Shown: positions 41,858 through 50,195 of the stretch, piece by piece | How the letters are laid out: every line of letters begins with the position of its first letter | Position numbering within the stretch: position 1 is the first letter of the stretch | Source of the DNA: Caryophanales bacterium UBA6865 | Lineage (GTDB): Bacteria; Bacillota_I; Bacilli_A; RFN20; CAG-826 | Reading direction: 5' to 3' | Length of the DNA stretch: 58,016 bases | Assembly: GCA_002449265.1 (NCBI GenBank) | Contig: DKCV01000010.1 | Span: 64,855 to 122,870 of the forward strand | Position numbers and translations under genes: made by a program | Notes under the pieces: generated by a model | Databases searched by the model: none | What the model saw: the letters and a program-made list of their open reading frames with translations, nothing else | Told to the model about the DNA's origin: nothing

Positions 41858-42477
41858 TATTTTTTCATCCTCTTCATGATTTCTTCATACGCTTCTTCCG
41901 CGACGGTTTTTGGATCTAAACTCGCATCAATTCTAACAATGCGATTCGGAAAGCGACTCGCTAACGTTTCAAAAGAATCATAGACTTTTTTATGGAAAGA
42001 CATTTTTTCGACATCAAGGCGATTTACTTCTCTTGACGAGTTTGCCTCAATTCTTTTTAAGCCATCTTCTGGCTTTAGTTCAAAGAAAATCGTGAGGTCA
42101 GGCAGTAAACCGTTTGTTGCGTATTGGTTTAATTCATACACTTTGTCGATTCCAAGCCCTCTACCCCCACCTTGGTAGGCTAAAGAAGAATCGAGGAATC
42201 GATCGCATACGACGATTTTTCCCGACTTTAAGGCTGGAATGATTTTTTCGATAATATGTTGACGACGGCTTGCAGCGTAAAGAAGCGCTTCTGTCATTGG
42301 ATCCATCGCCACATTCTTTTTATCCAAGATAACGTTTCGAATTTCTTCCGCAATCGGCGTTCCGCCTGGTTCACGCGTCAAAATAACGTCATATCCTAAT
42401 TCTTTTAATCTTGGAACAATTGTTTTGATTGCGGTGCTTTTTCCAGAACCTTCTCCGCCTTCTAGCGTGATGAACAT
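41857..42477 (-). CDS. tmk: Thymidylate kinase
   Basis: A 206-residue kinase that phosphorylates dTMP to dTDP. P-loop LEGGEGSGKSTAI, DR motif VCDRFLDSSLAYQG and TREPGGTPIAEEIR are all intact. One-base overlaps with recR upstream and holB downstream show tight operon packing. Normal length. Confidence 0.97.
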   Translation of the reverse strand: MFITLEGGEGSGKSTAIKTIVPRLKELGYDVILTREPGGTPIAEEIRNVILDKKNVAMDPMTEALLYAASRRQHIIEKIIPALKSGKIVVCDRFLDSSLAYQGGGRGLGIDKVYELNQYATNGLLPDLTIFFELKPEDGLKRIEANSSREVNRLDVEKMSFHKKVYDSFETLASRFPNRIVRIDASLDPKTVAEEAYEEIMKRMKK

Positions 42478-43073
42478 TATAATTTCCTCCTGCCTTCAAA
42501 GGCTTTTGATAGTGTTAAAGAATCTGTGTAATCAAGATTCGCACCCATAGGGAGCCCATATCCTAATCGCGTCACAAGCACGCCTTTGTTTTCAAGGAGC
42601 TTAGCGATATATAAACCTGTTGTTTGTCCGTCTAGAGTTGGGCTAATGGCGATGATGATTTCTTTTGGATGCTCGTTATCGACGCGGTGGAGCAAAGATG
42701 CAATTGCGATATCATCGCTCCCAATACCTTTTGAGGCGCTGATCAACCCTCCTAAAACATGGTATAAGCCATGGTAGGAATTCATCTTTTCGATGGCTAA
42801 GAGGTCTTTATAGTCACTTACCACGACGATGGTAGAATGGTCACGAGTTTCATCATCGCAAATCGGACATTCTTCTCCTTCAACATAAAGCCCACATGTT
42901 GGGCATTTATGAATTTTGTTTCCTACATCAATCAACGCTTTTGCGAATTGCTCTCTTGATTCGTTTTTCATGCTTAAAACGGCGTAAGCCATACGCTCAG
43001 CCGACTTTGTGCCGACACCAGGGAGCTTCGAAAAGCTATCAACTAAGGAAACAATAGAAGGGAGCTCTTTCAT
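42477..43073 (-). CDS. recR: Recombination mediator protein RecR
   Basis: A 198-residue RecR. It has the helix-hairpin-helix (FSKLPGVGTKSAERMAY), the C4 zinc finger (CPTCGLYVEGEECPICDD) and the Toprim domain (IVVVSDYKDLLAIEK, LHRVDNEHPKEIIIAIS). RecR acts with RecF and RecO to load RecA at gaps. It follows ybaB by six bases and overlaps tmk, in the conserved dnaX-ybaB-recR order. Confidence 0.97.
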   Translation of the reverse strand: MKELPSIVSLVDSFSKLPGVGTKSAERMAYAVLSMKNESREQFAKALIDVGNKIHKCPTCGLYVEGEECPICDDETRDHSTIVVVSDYKDLLAIEKMNSYHGLYHVLGGLISASKGIGSDDIAIASLLHRVDNEHPKEIIIAISPTLDGQTTGLYIAKLLENKGVLVTRLGYGLPMGANLDYTDSLTLSKAFEGRRKL

Positions 43074-43079
43074 GAATAA

Positions 43080-43382
43080 TTAAAAAGGTAGGCCGGTTCT
43101 ACCGGTGATTTTTTGTTCAATTTCCTCAGAGGCTTTTTGAACTTCTTCTAGTGCTTCATTGATTGCCATAACGATTGTGTCTTGAAGCAAGTCAACGTTA
43201 CTTGGATCGAGCGCGTCCTTATCGATAGAGATGGACGAAATGGTTTTGTCACCTTTTACGACGACTTCTACCATTCCCGCTTTGGCGACTTTGAACTCTT
43301 TGGCTGCAAGTTCTTCTTGCGCTTTTGCGAGCTCACGCTGCATTTTTTGAGCCTGCATGAGCATTTGTTGCATTTGATTCAT
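43080..43382 (-). CDS. YbaB/EbfC-family nucleoid-associated protein
   Basis: A 100-residue DNA-binding protein that forms tweezer-like dimers. The Met/Gln-rich N-terminal helix (MNQMQQMLMQAQKMQRELAK) and the MVEVVVKGDKTISSISID sheet are typical. Always near dnaX and recR in Firmicutes, as here. AGGAGA precedes the ATG. Confidence 0.95.
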   Translation of the reverse strand: MNQMQQMLMQAQKMQRELAKAQEELAAKEFKVAKAGMVEVVVKGDKTISSISIDKDALDPSNVDLLQDTIVMAINEALEEVQKASEEIEQKITGRTGLPF

Positions 43383-43396
43383 GATATTCTCCTTTT

Positions 43397-45211
43397 TTAT
43401 TTTGGTAAGCTAATTTGAATCGACGATTTTTCAGGAAGACGATTTAATTGCTGCAAATTATAGAAATAGTTAAGGACGCGGCTCTTTTCTTCTGGGTCAA
43501 GCGCGTAGACGAATACTTTTCTTCCAAGTAGCTCCGCAATCATTTCTTCTAGGGTTTGCTGATTGGCCTTGATATTTGCTTTTTTCCTTAGCTTTGTAAA
43601 ATCAGTCGCTAAGATAAGGGCTTCTTTTGATAAGCAAAGGAGGTGGGAACTAGATAGTAAGGTCGCAAACGGCCCTAAATCAGGATCTTCGCGAAGAGAA
43701 TCGAATTCCTTCCATTTAGCAAGGAGCTCTTTTCTTTCTTGTTTATCACCAAGCACCATGATTTTGACGATATCATCATCGCTCATGGTGTACATGTCTC
43801 CTTCAATTGCGATAGGAAGTTTCTTTATGTTGTCGACGGAAATCGCTGGTGCTTTTGGCTTTTCTTTTATAGGAGCTTTTTTCTCTTTCTTTTCTTCTAC
43901 TTTATCTTCTTCGAACAAGAAAGCCGGGGGCTCTTCTAGGGCTTGGCCATAGTCGTCATTTGCAACAACCGGTCTTTCTTCGTTAAGCAATGGAAGAGGG
44001 GTAGCTATATTTTCTTCTTTTTTAAATTCTTCTGGCTTCTTTGGTTCGAGCTTCTTTGGAGACATAGAAACTTTTGATTCTACGGCAGGTTCTTTTTTAA
44101 TGATTGTAGCCTTTGGCTCTATGGCTTGCTCTTGATATAAAGAAGTCGCAAGTTTCACTAAAGAAAGCTCAAACAACGAACGAACGTCGCCTACGTTTTT
44201 GTAATTATTTTGTGCTTGTACGAATTCAAGCACCATCGTGAGTGCATCAGCTGACGACATATTTTCAGCGAGTTCTTTGGCGCCTTTTAGCGATAATTTC
44301 GTTAACAAAGTTTCATCATTTGTTTTCGAATAAACGATGAAATCCTTGAGAACTGCAATGATATCGCTTGTTAATCTACGAATATCAATGCCACTTGTGC
44401 TATAGCTAGCGACGCGCTTCATCACCGAGCCGACCTCGTGAGAAACAACTTCTTTTAGTAAAGCGATTTTTTCCTCTAAGGAAGCTAGGCCGTATAAATC
44501 AAGGACATCTTTTTCATATAGATGATTTCCACTATATGCTAAAACTTGATCCATGATGGATAAGGAATCACGCATTCCTCCATCTGCTAAAGAGACGATC
44601 GCGTCTACACCTTTTTCATCAAAATCCGCTTTTTCGCTTTTGAGTACATCTTTGAGCTTATTTTTCATATCAACTTCGGAGATTTTTCCGAAATCGAATC
44701 TTTGGCAGCGGCTAAGAATCGTAGGTAACACTTTATGTGGTTCTGTGGTGCAAAGGATGAAGATGACGTTTTCTGGTGGTTCTTCTAGCGTCTTTAATAA
44801 GGCGTTAAAGGCGCCTGGAGTCATCATATGGACTTCATCGATAATGTAGACTTTGTATTTTCCCTTGATTGGGGCATATTTGACTTTATCAATGAGTTCA
44901 CGAACTTGATCAACGCCGTTATTGCTTGCAGCGTCAATCTCGATGATATCAGGATGAGAACCTTCTGCGATTGCGATGCAGTTTGCGCAGTGACAGCACT
45001 GATGTCCTAATCCTTCTTCGCAATCTAGCGCTTTTGCAAAAAGCCTAGCCATCGTAGTCTTTCCTGTTCCGCGCGGGCCCGCGAAAAGATAGGCATGACC
45101 TATTTTGTTTGCGTTTAATGAATTACGGAGGGTTTGAATGATGGCTTTTTGGCCAGCGACTTCCTCGAATGTTTGAGGACGATATTTTAAATAAAGGGAA
45201 CGATATGCCAT
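43397..45211 (-). CDS. dnaX: DNA polymerase III gamma/tau subunit
   Basis: A 604-residue clamp-loader ATPase. Walker A GPRGTGKTTMA (about residue 45), zinc-binding cysteines around CEEGLGHQCCHCANC, Walker B/DExx IIDEVHMMTPG and sensor SRC motif LSRCQRFDF are all present. The region after about 360 is a charged linker followed by a globular C-terminal domain that would bind the polymerase. I saw no slippery run of six or more A residues in frame that would make a short gamma form. Its promoter (TAGTTA, 17 bp, TATAAT) is arranged symmetrically with that of prfA; the -10 ends nine bases from the ATG, so the leader is two or three bases. It heads a seven-gene operon. Confidence 0.96.
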   Translation of the reverse strand: MAYRSLYLKYRPQTFEEVAGQKAIIQTLRNSLNANKIGHAYLFAGPRGTGKTTMARLFAKALDCEEGLGHQCCHCANCIAIAEGSHPDIIEIDAASNNGVDQVRELIDKVKYAPIKGKYKVYIIDEVHMMTPGAFNALLKTLEEPPENVIFILCTTEPHKVLPTILSRCQRFDFGKISEVDMKNKLKDVLKSEKADFDEKGVDAIVSLADGGMRDSLSIMDQVLAYSGNHLYEKDVLDLYGLASLEEKIALLKEVVSHEVGSVMKRVASYSTSGIDIRRLTSDIIAVLKDFIVYSKTNDETLLTKLSLKGAKELAENMSSADALTMVLEFVQAQNNYKNVGDVRSLFELSLVKLATSLYQEQAIEPKATIIKKEPAVESKVSMSPKKLEPKKPEEFKKEENIATPLPLLNEERPVVANDDYGQALEEPPAFLFEEDKVEEKKEKKAPIKEKPKAPAISVDNIKKLPIAIEGDMYTMSDDDIVKIMVLGDKQERKELLAKWKEFDSLREDPDLGPFATLLSSSHLLCLSKEALILATDFTKLRKKANIKANQQTLEEMIAELLGRKVFVYALDPEEKSRVLNYFYNLQQLNRLPEKSSIQISLPK

Positions 45212-45220
45212 ATGGTATAG

Positions 45221-45276
45221 ATTATAGCCTTGTGTTGCCTTTCTAACTAGTTAGAACATACCTCAAGTGCTATAAT
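45221..45276. promoter_or_regulatory. Symmetric divergent dnaX / prfA promoters around a 16-bp palindrome
   Basis: TTCTAACTAGTTAGAA (45241-45256) is a perfect palindrome. It supplies a TAGTTA -35 box to each strand: plus 45248-45253, minus at plus 45244-45249. Each is 17 bp from a perfect TATAAT (plus strand 45271-45276 for prfA; minus strand at plus 45221-45226 for dnaX). The two polymerases cannot bind at once, so the operons must compete or be switched by one dimeric factor. Confidence 0.75.
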
Positions 45277-45297
45277 CGCTCCGCAAGAGGATAAGTT

Positions 45298-46386
45298 ATG
45301 GAAGAAAGCATGCGCAAACGCTTAGAAACGACAAAAAAACGCTACGAGGAAATTGAACAAGAACTCGGTACGGAAGATTTTTCGAATAACGTTCCTAAAT
45401 TAACTGCTTTATCAAAAGAGCAAGCGTCTTTACGCGATGCTTATGAAGCCTATAACCGTTATTTAAAATTAGAAAGTAACGCGAATGAGGCTAACGAGAT
45501 GGCGAATAGCTCTGATCCTGAATTTGCTGAGCTTGGAAAAGAAGAAAAGAAAAATTGCGAAGAAGAGATGATTAAAATTGAATCATCACTGCATGAACTA
45601 CTTTTACCAAAAGACCCAAATGACTCGAAGAATATTATTGTGGAAATTCGTGGGGCAGTCGGAGGAGACGAAGCAAACATTTTCGCCGGCGATTTATTAA
45701 GAATGTACACTCGCTATGCTGAAAACCAAGGCTGGAAGATTCAATATCTTGATGGGGAAGAGGGCGCAGCGGGTGGCTATTCTTATGTTTCTTTTATGGT
45801 AAAGGGCGAAAATGTTTATTCCAAACTCAAATTCGAAAGCGGTGCGCACCGCGTTCAACGTGTTCCTAAGACAGAAGCAAGCGGTAGAATCCATACGTCC
45901 ACCGCGACGGTTTTAGTCATGCCTGAAGCGGAAGAAGTGGATGTTCACATCAATCCTGCTGATTTAAAAATTGACACTTATCGTAGCCAAGGAGCAGGTG
46001 GACAAAACGTGAATAAAACCGAATCCGCCGTTCGTATTACTCATATTCCAACGGGAATTGTTGTTTCTTGCCAAACGGAAAAGGCTCAACTTCAAAATAA
46101 AGAAATCTGTATGCGTATGATTCGTGCGAAAGTAAAAGCGCATTATCAAGAAATCGAAGATAGCGCACGCGCTAGCGAAAGAAAACTTAAAGTTGGAACC
46201 GGGGAACGCTCTGAAAAAATTAGAACGTACAATTACCCACAAAACCGCGTCACCGATCACCGCATTGGCTTTACCACTAACACCCTAGACCGCGTTATGG
46301 AAGGCGAACTCGATGATATCATCGCGGCCTTGATTCACTTTGATCAAGAACAAAAATTACTCGAAGAGGAACAAAACAATGGCTAG
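45298..46386 (+). CDS. prfA: Peptide chain release factor 1
   Basis: A 362-residue class I release factor that reads UAA and UAG. The GGQ motif is G234-G235-Q236 in GAGGQNVNKTES; the codon-recognition segment precedes it and the C-terminal VTDHRIG region is typical. The ATG follows AAGAGGATA at good spacing, about 20 bases from the -10, so this gene has a normal leader, unlike dnaX. It overlaps prmC by eight bases, the partner that methylates the GGQ glutamine. Confidence 0.97.
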   Translation: MEESMRKRLETTKKRYEEIEQELGTEDFSNNVPKLTALSKEQASLRDAYEAYNRYLKLESNANEANEMANSSDPEFAELGKEEKKNCEEEMIKIESSLHELLLPKDPNDSKNIIVEIRGAVGGDEANIFAGDLLRMYTRYAENQGWKIQYLDGEEGAAGGYSYVSFMVKGENVYSKLKFESGAHRVQRVPKTEASGRIHTSTATVLVMPEAEEVDVHINPADLKIDTYRSQGAGGQNVNKTESAVRITHIPTGIVVSCQTEKAQLQNKEICMRMIRAKVKAHYQEIEDSARASERKLKVGTGERSEKIRTYNYPQNRVTDHRIGFTTNTLDRVMEGELDDIIAALIHFDQEQKLLEEEQNNG

Positions 46387-47242
46387 TGTTGGAGAGGTTT
46401 ATAACGCTGCCTTAAAAATCGCCAAAGAATTTGATCTCTCTGGAGCTGATATTCGTCGCCTTATCGCCCATGATGAAGGATTTCATGAGCAAATTGACGT
46501 GATTTTCAATCGCGATAAAGAAATGAAAAGCGAAAATCTTTTCTACGTGCAACTAGAAGAATTAAAATCTGGGAAACCAGTCGAATACATCATGCATGAA
46601 GCTTCTTTTTTACAAAGCAAGCTTTATGTGGATGAGCACGTTTTAATTCCGCGTGGAGAAACAGAAGAACTTGTCGCGAATATCACAGAACGGATTCGCG
46701 ATTATTTTGATCCGCGAAATTATCTTGTTGTCGCCGATATTGGTACTGGGAGTGGCGCAATATCAATTGCCTTAAAACAATATTTCCCCAATTGGATGAT
46801 TACTGCAACTGACATTTCTAGCGATGCTTTAAAGGTAGCGAAACTTAATTTTGAAAAATATAACCTTCCAATTGAAACGCTAGTTGGCGATGCGCTTTCC
46901 CCTTTGATTAAAACCAATCAAAAGCTTGATATTATCGTCTCCAATCCTCCTTATATCTTGAACCAAGAAGACGCGCAAGCTTCGGTTCGAGATTATGAAC
47001 CCGCCAACGCTTTATGGCTCACTAAGTCCAATAGTGTTTACGAAAAAATATTCGCAAACGCGTATAAAGTGAAAAAACATGCTCTATTTATTGCCCTAGA
47101 GATTTCACCAGACCTTGAAGAATGGCTAATAAGTCTCATGAAGAAATATTTGCATGATTATACGTATGAATTTGTGAACGATTTGAATGGAATGAAACGC
47201 TTTTTGTTTGTGTTTTTGAGAGATGAAGATGAAAACGATTAA
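46379..47242 (+). CDS. prmC: Release factor glutamine methyltransferase
   Basis: A 287-residue SAM-dependent methyltransferase that methylates the GGQ glutamine of PrfA and PrfB. It has IPRGETEELV, the SAM loop ADIGTGSGAISIAL and the catalytic SNPPY (IIVSNPPYIL). I chose ATG 46379, which has AGAGGAAC upstream and overlaps prfA by eight bases; a TTG at 46340 lies far inside prfA. Translation coupling with prfA is expected. Confidence 0.95.
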   Translation: MASVGEVYNAALKIAKEFDLSGADIRRLIAHDEGFHEQIDVIFNRDKEMKSENLFYVQLEELKSGKPVEYIMHEASFLQSKLYVDEHVLIPRGETEELVANITERIRDYFDPRNYLVVADIGTGSGAISIALKQYFPNWMITATDISSDALKVAKLNFEKYNLPIETLVGDALSPLIKTNQKLDIIVSNPPYILNQEDAQASVRDYEPANALWLTKSNSVYEKIFANAYKVKKHALFIALEISPDLEEWLISLMKKYLHDYTYEFVNDLNGMKRFLFVFLRDEDEND

Positions 47243-47849
47243 ATTAAATCAAAGCGATATCGAAAAGGCTGCAGAAGTCCTTCGGAATGGTGAAATCCTC
47301 GCATTTCCCACGGAAACTGTTTATGGCGTTGGGGTAGTTTACGACAATGAATCCGCCTTCAAAAAGCTTGTGAATCTAAAGAAAAGACCGCCGAATAAAC
47401 CTTTTGCTCTAATGTGCACTTCTCTTGAGGAAGCGCTTCATTATGTCGACGTTAGCGAAAAGTCAAAGAAAGTAATGGAGCGATTTCTTCCTGGGGAATT
47501 GACGGTCCTTGTTAACGCAAAAAAGAATCTTCCTTCTTGGGTTACTTTGGGGACTAACGTTATTGGGATTCGTGTTCCTGATGATAAATACATCCATGAT
47601 TTATTTCATCTTGTGGGGAAACCTTGCTTAGTGACTTCCGCGAACCGAAGCGGTGAGCCAACAAGCAAATATTATGAAGAAACCTTAAAAGTATTTGATG
47701 GAGAATGCGCGGCGATAGTTAAAGGGGAATGTCATTCTTTAACCCCTACAACAATTATTAACTTAACGCACGACGATTCTATTTCTCTAGTGAGAGAAGG
47801 CCCAATTTCTTTTGATACAATAGAATCATTCTGGAGGAGTATAAAATGA
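47223..47849 (+). CDS. Threonylcarbamoyl-AMP synthase (TsaC/Sua5 type)
   Basis: A 208-residue YrdC-domain enzyme that makes threonylcarbamoyl-AMP for the t6A37 modification of tRNA. Motifs: FPTETVYGVGVV, LKKRPPNKPFALM, PGELTVLV and TSANRSGEPTS. It has only the YrdC domain and lacks the Sua5 C-terminal domain. Two possible ATG starts (47223 and 47229) lie inside the end of prmC. The stop overlaps rpiB (ATGA). Confidence 0.94.
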   Translation: MKMKTIKLNQSDIEKAAEVLRNGEILAFPTETVYGVGVVYDNESAFKKLVNLKKRPPNKPFALMCTSLEEALHYVDVSEKSKKVMERFLPGELTVLVNAKKNLPSWVTLGTNVIGIRVPDDKYIHDLFHLVGKPCLVTSANRSGEPTSKYYEETLKVFDGECAAIVKGECHSLTPTTIINLTHDDSISLVREGPISFDTIESFWRSIK

Positions 47850-48283
47850 GAGTTTCACTAGGCGCTGACCATGCTGGTTTTAAATTAAAAGAAGAAATCA
47901 AAGCTCATTTATTAAGCAAAGGATATGAAGTGCTTGATGAAGGAACGTTCGATGAAGGACGTTGCGACTATCCTGATTTTGCCAAAAAGGCCGCTATTGA
48001 CGTCATTGAAGGAAAGGCGAGCTTTGGCATTCTTTGCTGCGGCACGGGAGAAGGAATTTCTATTTCTGCTAACAAGATTAAAGGGATTCGCTGTGGGATT
48101 GGCTATGACCCCGAAGTTTCTGCCCTTACCCGCCAACACAATAACGCGAACATGATTGCTTTTGGTGCCCGTTTTATGAAAGTGGACGAAGTTCTTAGAA
48201 GCGTTGACGCTTTTCTAACAACTCCGTTTGAAGGCGGCCGTCATGCCGCAAGAGTCGAAAAGATCAACGAACTCGAGAAATAA
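47846..48283 (+). CDS. rpiB: Ribose-5-phosphate isomerase B
   Basis: A 145-residue RpiB/LacAB isomerase interconverting ribose-5-phosphate and ribulose-5-phosphate. Signature GADHAGFKLKEEI, the catalytic Cys region ILCCGTGEGISISANKIKGI, and the HNNANMIAFGAR motif are clear. Its start overlaps the tsaC-type stop. A strong terminator follows at 48310-48336, so it ends the prfA operon. Confidence 0.95.
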   Translation: MRVSLGADHAGFKLKEEIKAHLLSKGYEVLDEGTFDEGRCDYPDFAKKAAIDVIEGKASFGILCCGTGEGISISANKIKGIRCGIGYDPEVSALTRQHNNANMIAFGARFMKVDEVLRSVDAFLTTPFEGGRHAARVEKINELEK

Positions 48284-48309
48284 CATCTCATTCAAAGCAT
48301 ATGGGGATT

Positions 48310-48336
48310 GCCATCTTCTTTGCGAAGGTGGTTTTT
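48310..48336 (+). terminator. Rho-independent terminator of the prfA-rpiB operon
   Basis: A nine-pair stem (GCCATCTTC / GAAGGTGGT, two G-T pairs) with loop TTTGC is followed by a T run. Confidence 0.85.
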
Positions 48337-48393
48337 CGTATTAAAAAAGAAAAAATTTGGTAAAAAAGATAAAAATCACCCTATTTAATAGTG

Positions 48394-49542
48394 ATGGAAG
48401 AAAATTTTGTTTGTCCTCGCTGCGGGAATCACGACCCTAGATACCTAGGAATCAAAAACGGGAAAATATATTGTAGGAGGTGCGTTTCTTTTTTAGGGGA
48501 GAAAGCACCTCCTTCTAATGTTCATCCGTCCAAAGCACCTCTTATTCTTCATTATCCGTTAAGTGAAGATCAAAGAAGAATTAGCGAGAAAATACAAGCT
48601 AATTATTTAATGGGTATAGATACTTTAGTCTATGCGGTTTGTGGGGCTGGAAAAACCGAATTGAGTTATGGGGTGATTGCTTTAGCACTTCGGAAAGGGC
48701 TTCAGGTTGGTTTTGCTTTGCCTAGACGTGATGTAGTCATTGAGCTTTATTGGCGGATCAAAGAAGCATTCCCCGAAAACAAAGTTGTCGCGGTTTATGG
48801 AGAACATACCTATGATCTTACCGGTGACATCATCATCTTAACGACGCATCAGCTATATCGTTATCCTCATTATTTTGACTTATTGATTATGGATGAGATT
48901 GACGCTTTCCCCTTTAAAGGAAATGAAACGTTAATCGCAATGTATAAAGCTTCTTTAAAAGGTCCTTGCGTGATGATGAGCGCAACTCCTTCTAAAGAAA
49001 TCATCCGTGAATTTAAAAAAGAAAAGCACGACATCGTTGAATTGAGGACGAGATTTCATAAAAAACCAATCCCTGTCCCTCGTTTTATTTGCTTATCGCC
49101 CTTCTTTCAAAAACTATATTTAGCCAAGAAATTGCGGCAATATAAAAAAGAAAGAAAACCATGCTTTGTTTTTGTAAGTTCCATCGCAAAAAGCCAGTCA
49201 ATTTTTCAATTTCTCCGCATTTTCCAGCCAAATGGAAATTATGTTAGTAGTGCTAGAAAAGATCGAGAAGGCATCATAAATCGCTTTAAAAAAGGCAAAT
49301 ATGATTATTTGGTTACCACTTCGGTTTTGGAGCGGGGCGTGACCATTAAAAATCTGCAAGTCATTGTATTTGGGAGTGATGAAGCGAGCGTTTATTCCTC
49401 AAGCACTTTGATACAAATCGCTGGTAGAGCAGGACGGAAAATGGATGCCCCTACGGGTGAAGTTATCTTTTTGGCTAGACGAAAAAATAAACCAATGGAG
49501 GATGCAAAGAATGAAATCGAATTCTGCAACACATTTTTGTAA
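48394..49542 (+). CDS. comFA: ComFA-like competence DNA helicase
   Basis: A DEAD/DEAH-type ATPase of about 382 residues used to pull single-stranded DNA into the cytoplasm. N-terminal zinc finger: CPRCGNHDPRYLGIKNG then YCRRC. Walker A is CGAGKTEL, the DEID box is LIMDEIDAFPF, motif III is MMSATPS and motif VI is IQIAGRAGRK. I chose ATG 48394 over the overlapping GTG at 48391; TTTAAT lies just four to five bases upstream and there is no Shine-Dalgarno. comFC overlaps its end. Other competence genes are outside the window. Confidence 0.93.
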   Translation: MEENFVCPRCGNHDPRYLGIKNGKIYCRRCVSFLGEKAPPSNVHPSKAPLILHYPLSEDQRRISEKIQANYLMGIDTLVYAVCGAGKTELSYGVIALALRKGLQVGFALPRRDVVIELYWRIKEAFPENKVVAVYGEHTYDLTGDIIILTTHQLYRYPHYFDLLIMDEIDAFPFKGNETLIAMYKASLKGPCVMMSATPSKEIIREFKKEKHDIVELRTRFHKKPIPVPRFICLSPFFQKLYLAKKLRQYKKERKPCFVFVSSIAKSQSIFQFLRIFQPNGNYVSSARKDREGIINRFKKGKYDYLVTTSVLERGVTIKNLQVIVFGSDEASVYSSSTLIQIAGRAGRKMDAPTGEVIFLARRKNKPMEDAKNEIEFCNTFL

Positions 49543-50137
49543 AGTGTGCTTTTCTGAAATACGCGATATATCTCTTTCTGATTTTTTCTTAAAAGATAGA
49601 CCACTTTGTGGGCGCTGCCTAAGTAAAATGAAACCTCATATTACGCGATACAAAATTCAAAACTATTCCTTCATGAGCGTTTACCGGTATCACGAAGAAA
49701 TACGGAATTTGCTTTTCCTATTTAAAGCTTGCGGCGATATTGAACTAGCCCCTATTTTCCTTTCCTTCCAAGCCCCGATTTTGCATTGGTACTACCATGG
49801 ATTTTATTTAATTCCAGCCCCTAGTTTTAGTGAAAGAGAGAATAAGCGTGGATTTTCTCATGTAAAAGAAATGTTTAGCGTTTTGAATTTGCCTTGGATT
49901 GATTGCTTAAAGAAAACCAAGGACGTGAAGCAAGCGGATTTAAGCTATGAAAAAAGACAAGAGATAAAGAAATTTCTTTCCATCGAACCTTCCATTGACC
50001 TACGGAACAAAAAAATCCTTTTTGTTGACGATGTAGTCACAAGTGGGGCGACTGCCTTAGCCGCAATAACCCTTTTGAAGAGTCGAGGAGCAAAAGAAGT
50101 GAAGGTACTTTCCATGGCCCACACTCTTTTATCGTAA
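49511..50137 (+). CDS. comFC: ComFC-like phosphoribosyltransferase-domain protein
   Basis: A 208-residue ComF/GntX family protein. The N-terminal four-cysteine zinc finger (CKVCF ... CGRCL) and the C-terminal PRTase motif FVDDVVTSGATALAA are present. The middle has PAPSFSERENKRGFSH. ATG 49511 is chosen because GGAGG (49497-49501) is well placed; the start overlaps comFA by 32 bases. ComFC acts with ComFA in DNA uptake. No hpf/raiA gene follows, although that gene commonly lies between comFC and secA in Firmicutes. Confidence 0.9.
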   Translation: MKSNSATHFCKVCFSEIRDISLSDFFLKDRPLCGRCLSKMKPHITRYKIQNYSFMSVYRYHEEIRNLLFLFKACGDIELAPIFLSFQAPILHWYYHGFYLIPAPSFSERENKRGFSHVKEMFSVLNLPWIDCLKKTKDVKQADLSYEKRQEIKKFLSIEPSIDLRNKKILFVDDVVTSGATALAAITLLKSRGAKEVKVLSMAHTLLS

Positions 50138-50166
50138 TTGCTTACAATTACGCTTGATGGTAGAAT
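50134..50166 (+). promoter_or_regulatory. secA promoter with inverted repeat
   Basis: TTGCTT (50138-50143), 17 bp, TAGAAT (50161-50166). The -35 box lies inside a perfect inverted repeat GTAATTG-CTTA-CAATTAC (50134-50151), which could be an operator or weak hairpin closing comFC. Confidence 0.6.
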
Positions 50167-50195
50167 TCTAAAGATTTTCGTTTGAGGTATTCGAA

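Noticed and set aside
43563..43952. 129-codon plus-strand frame opposite dnaX
   Set aside because: Antisense to the Lys/Glu-rich DnaX linker, giving the Phe/Ser-rich sequence expected of a shadow frame.
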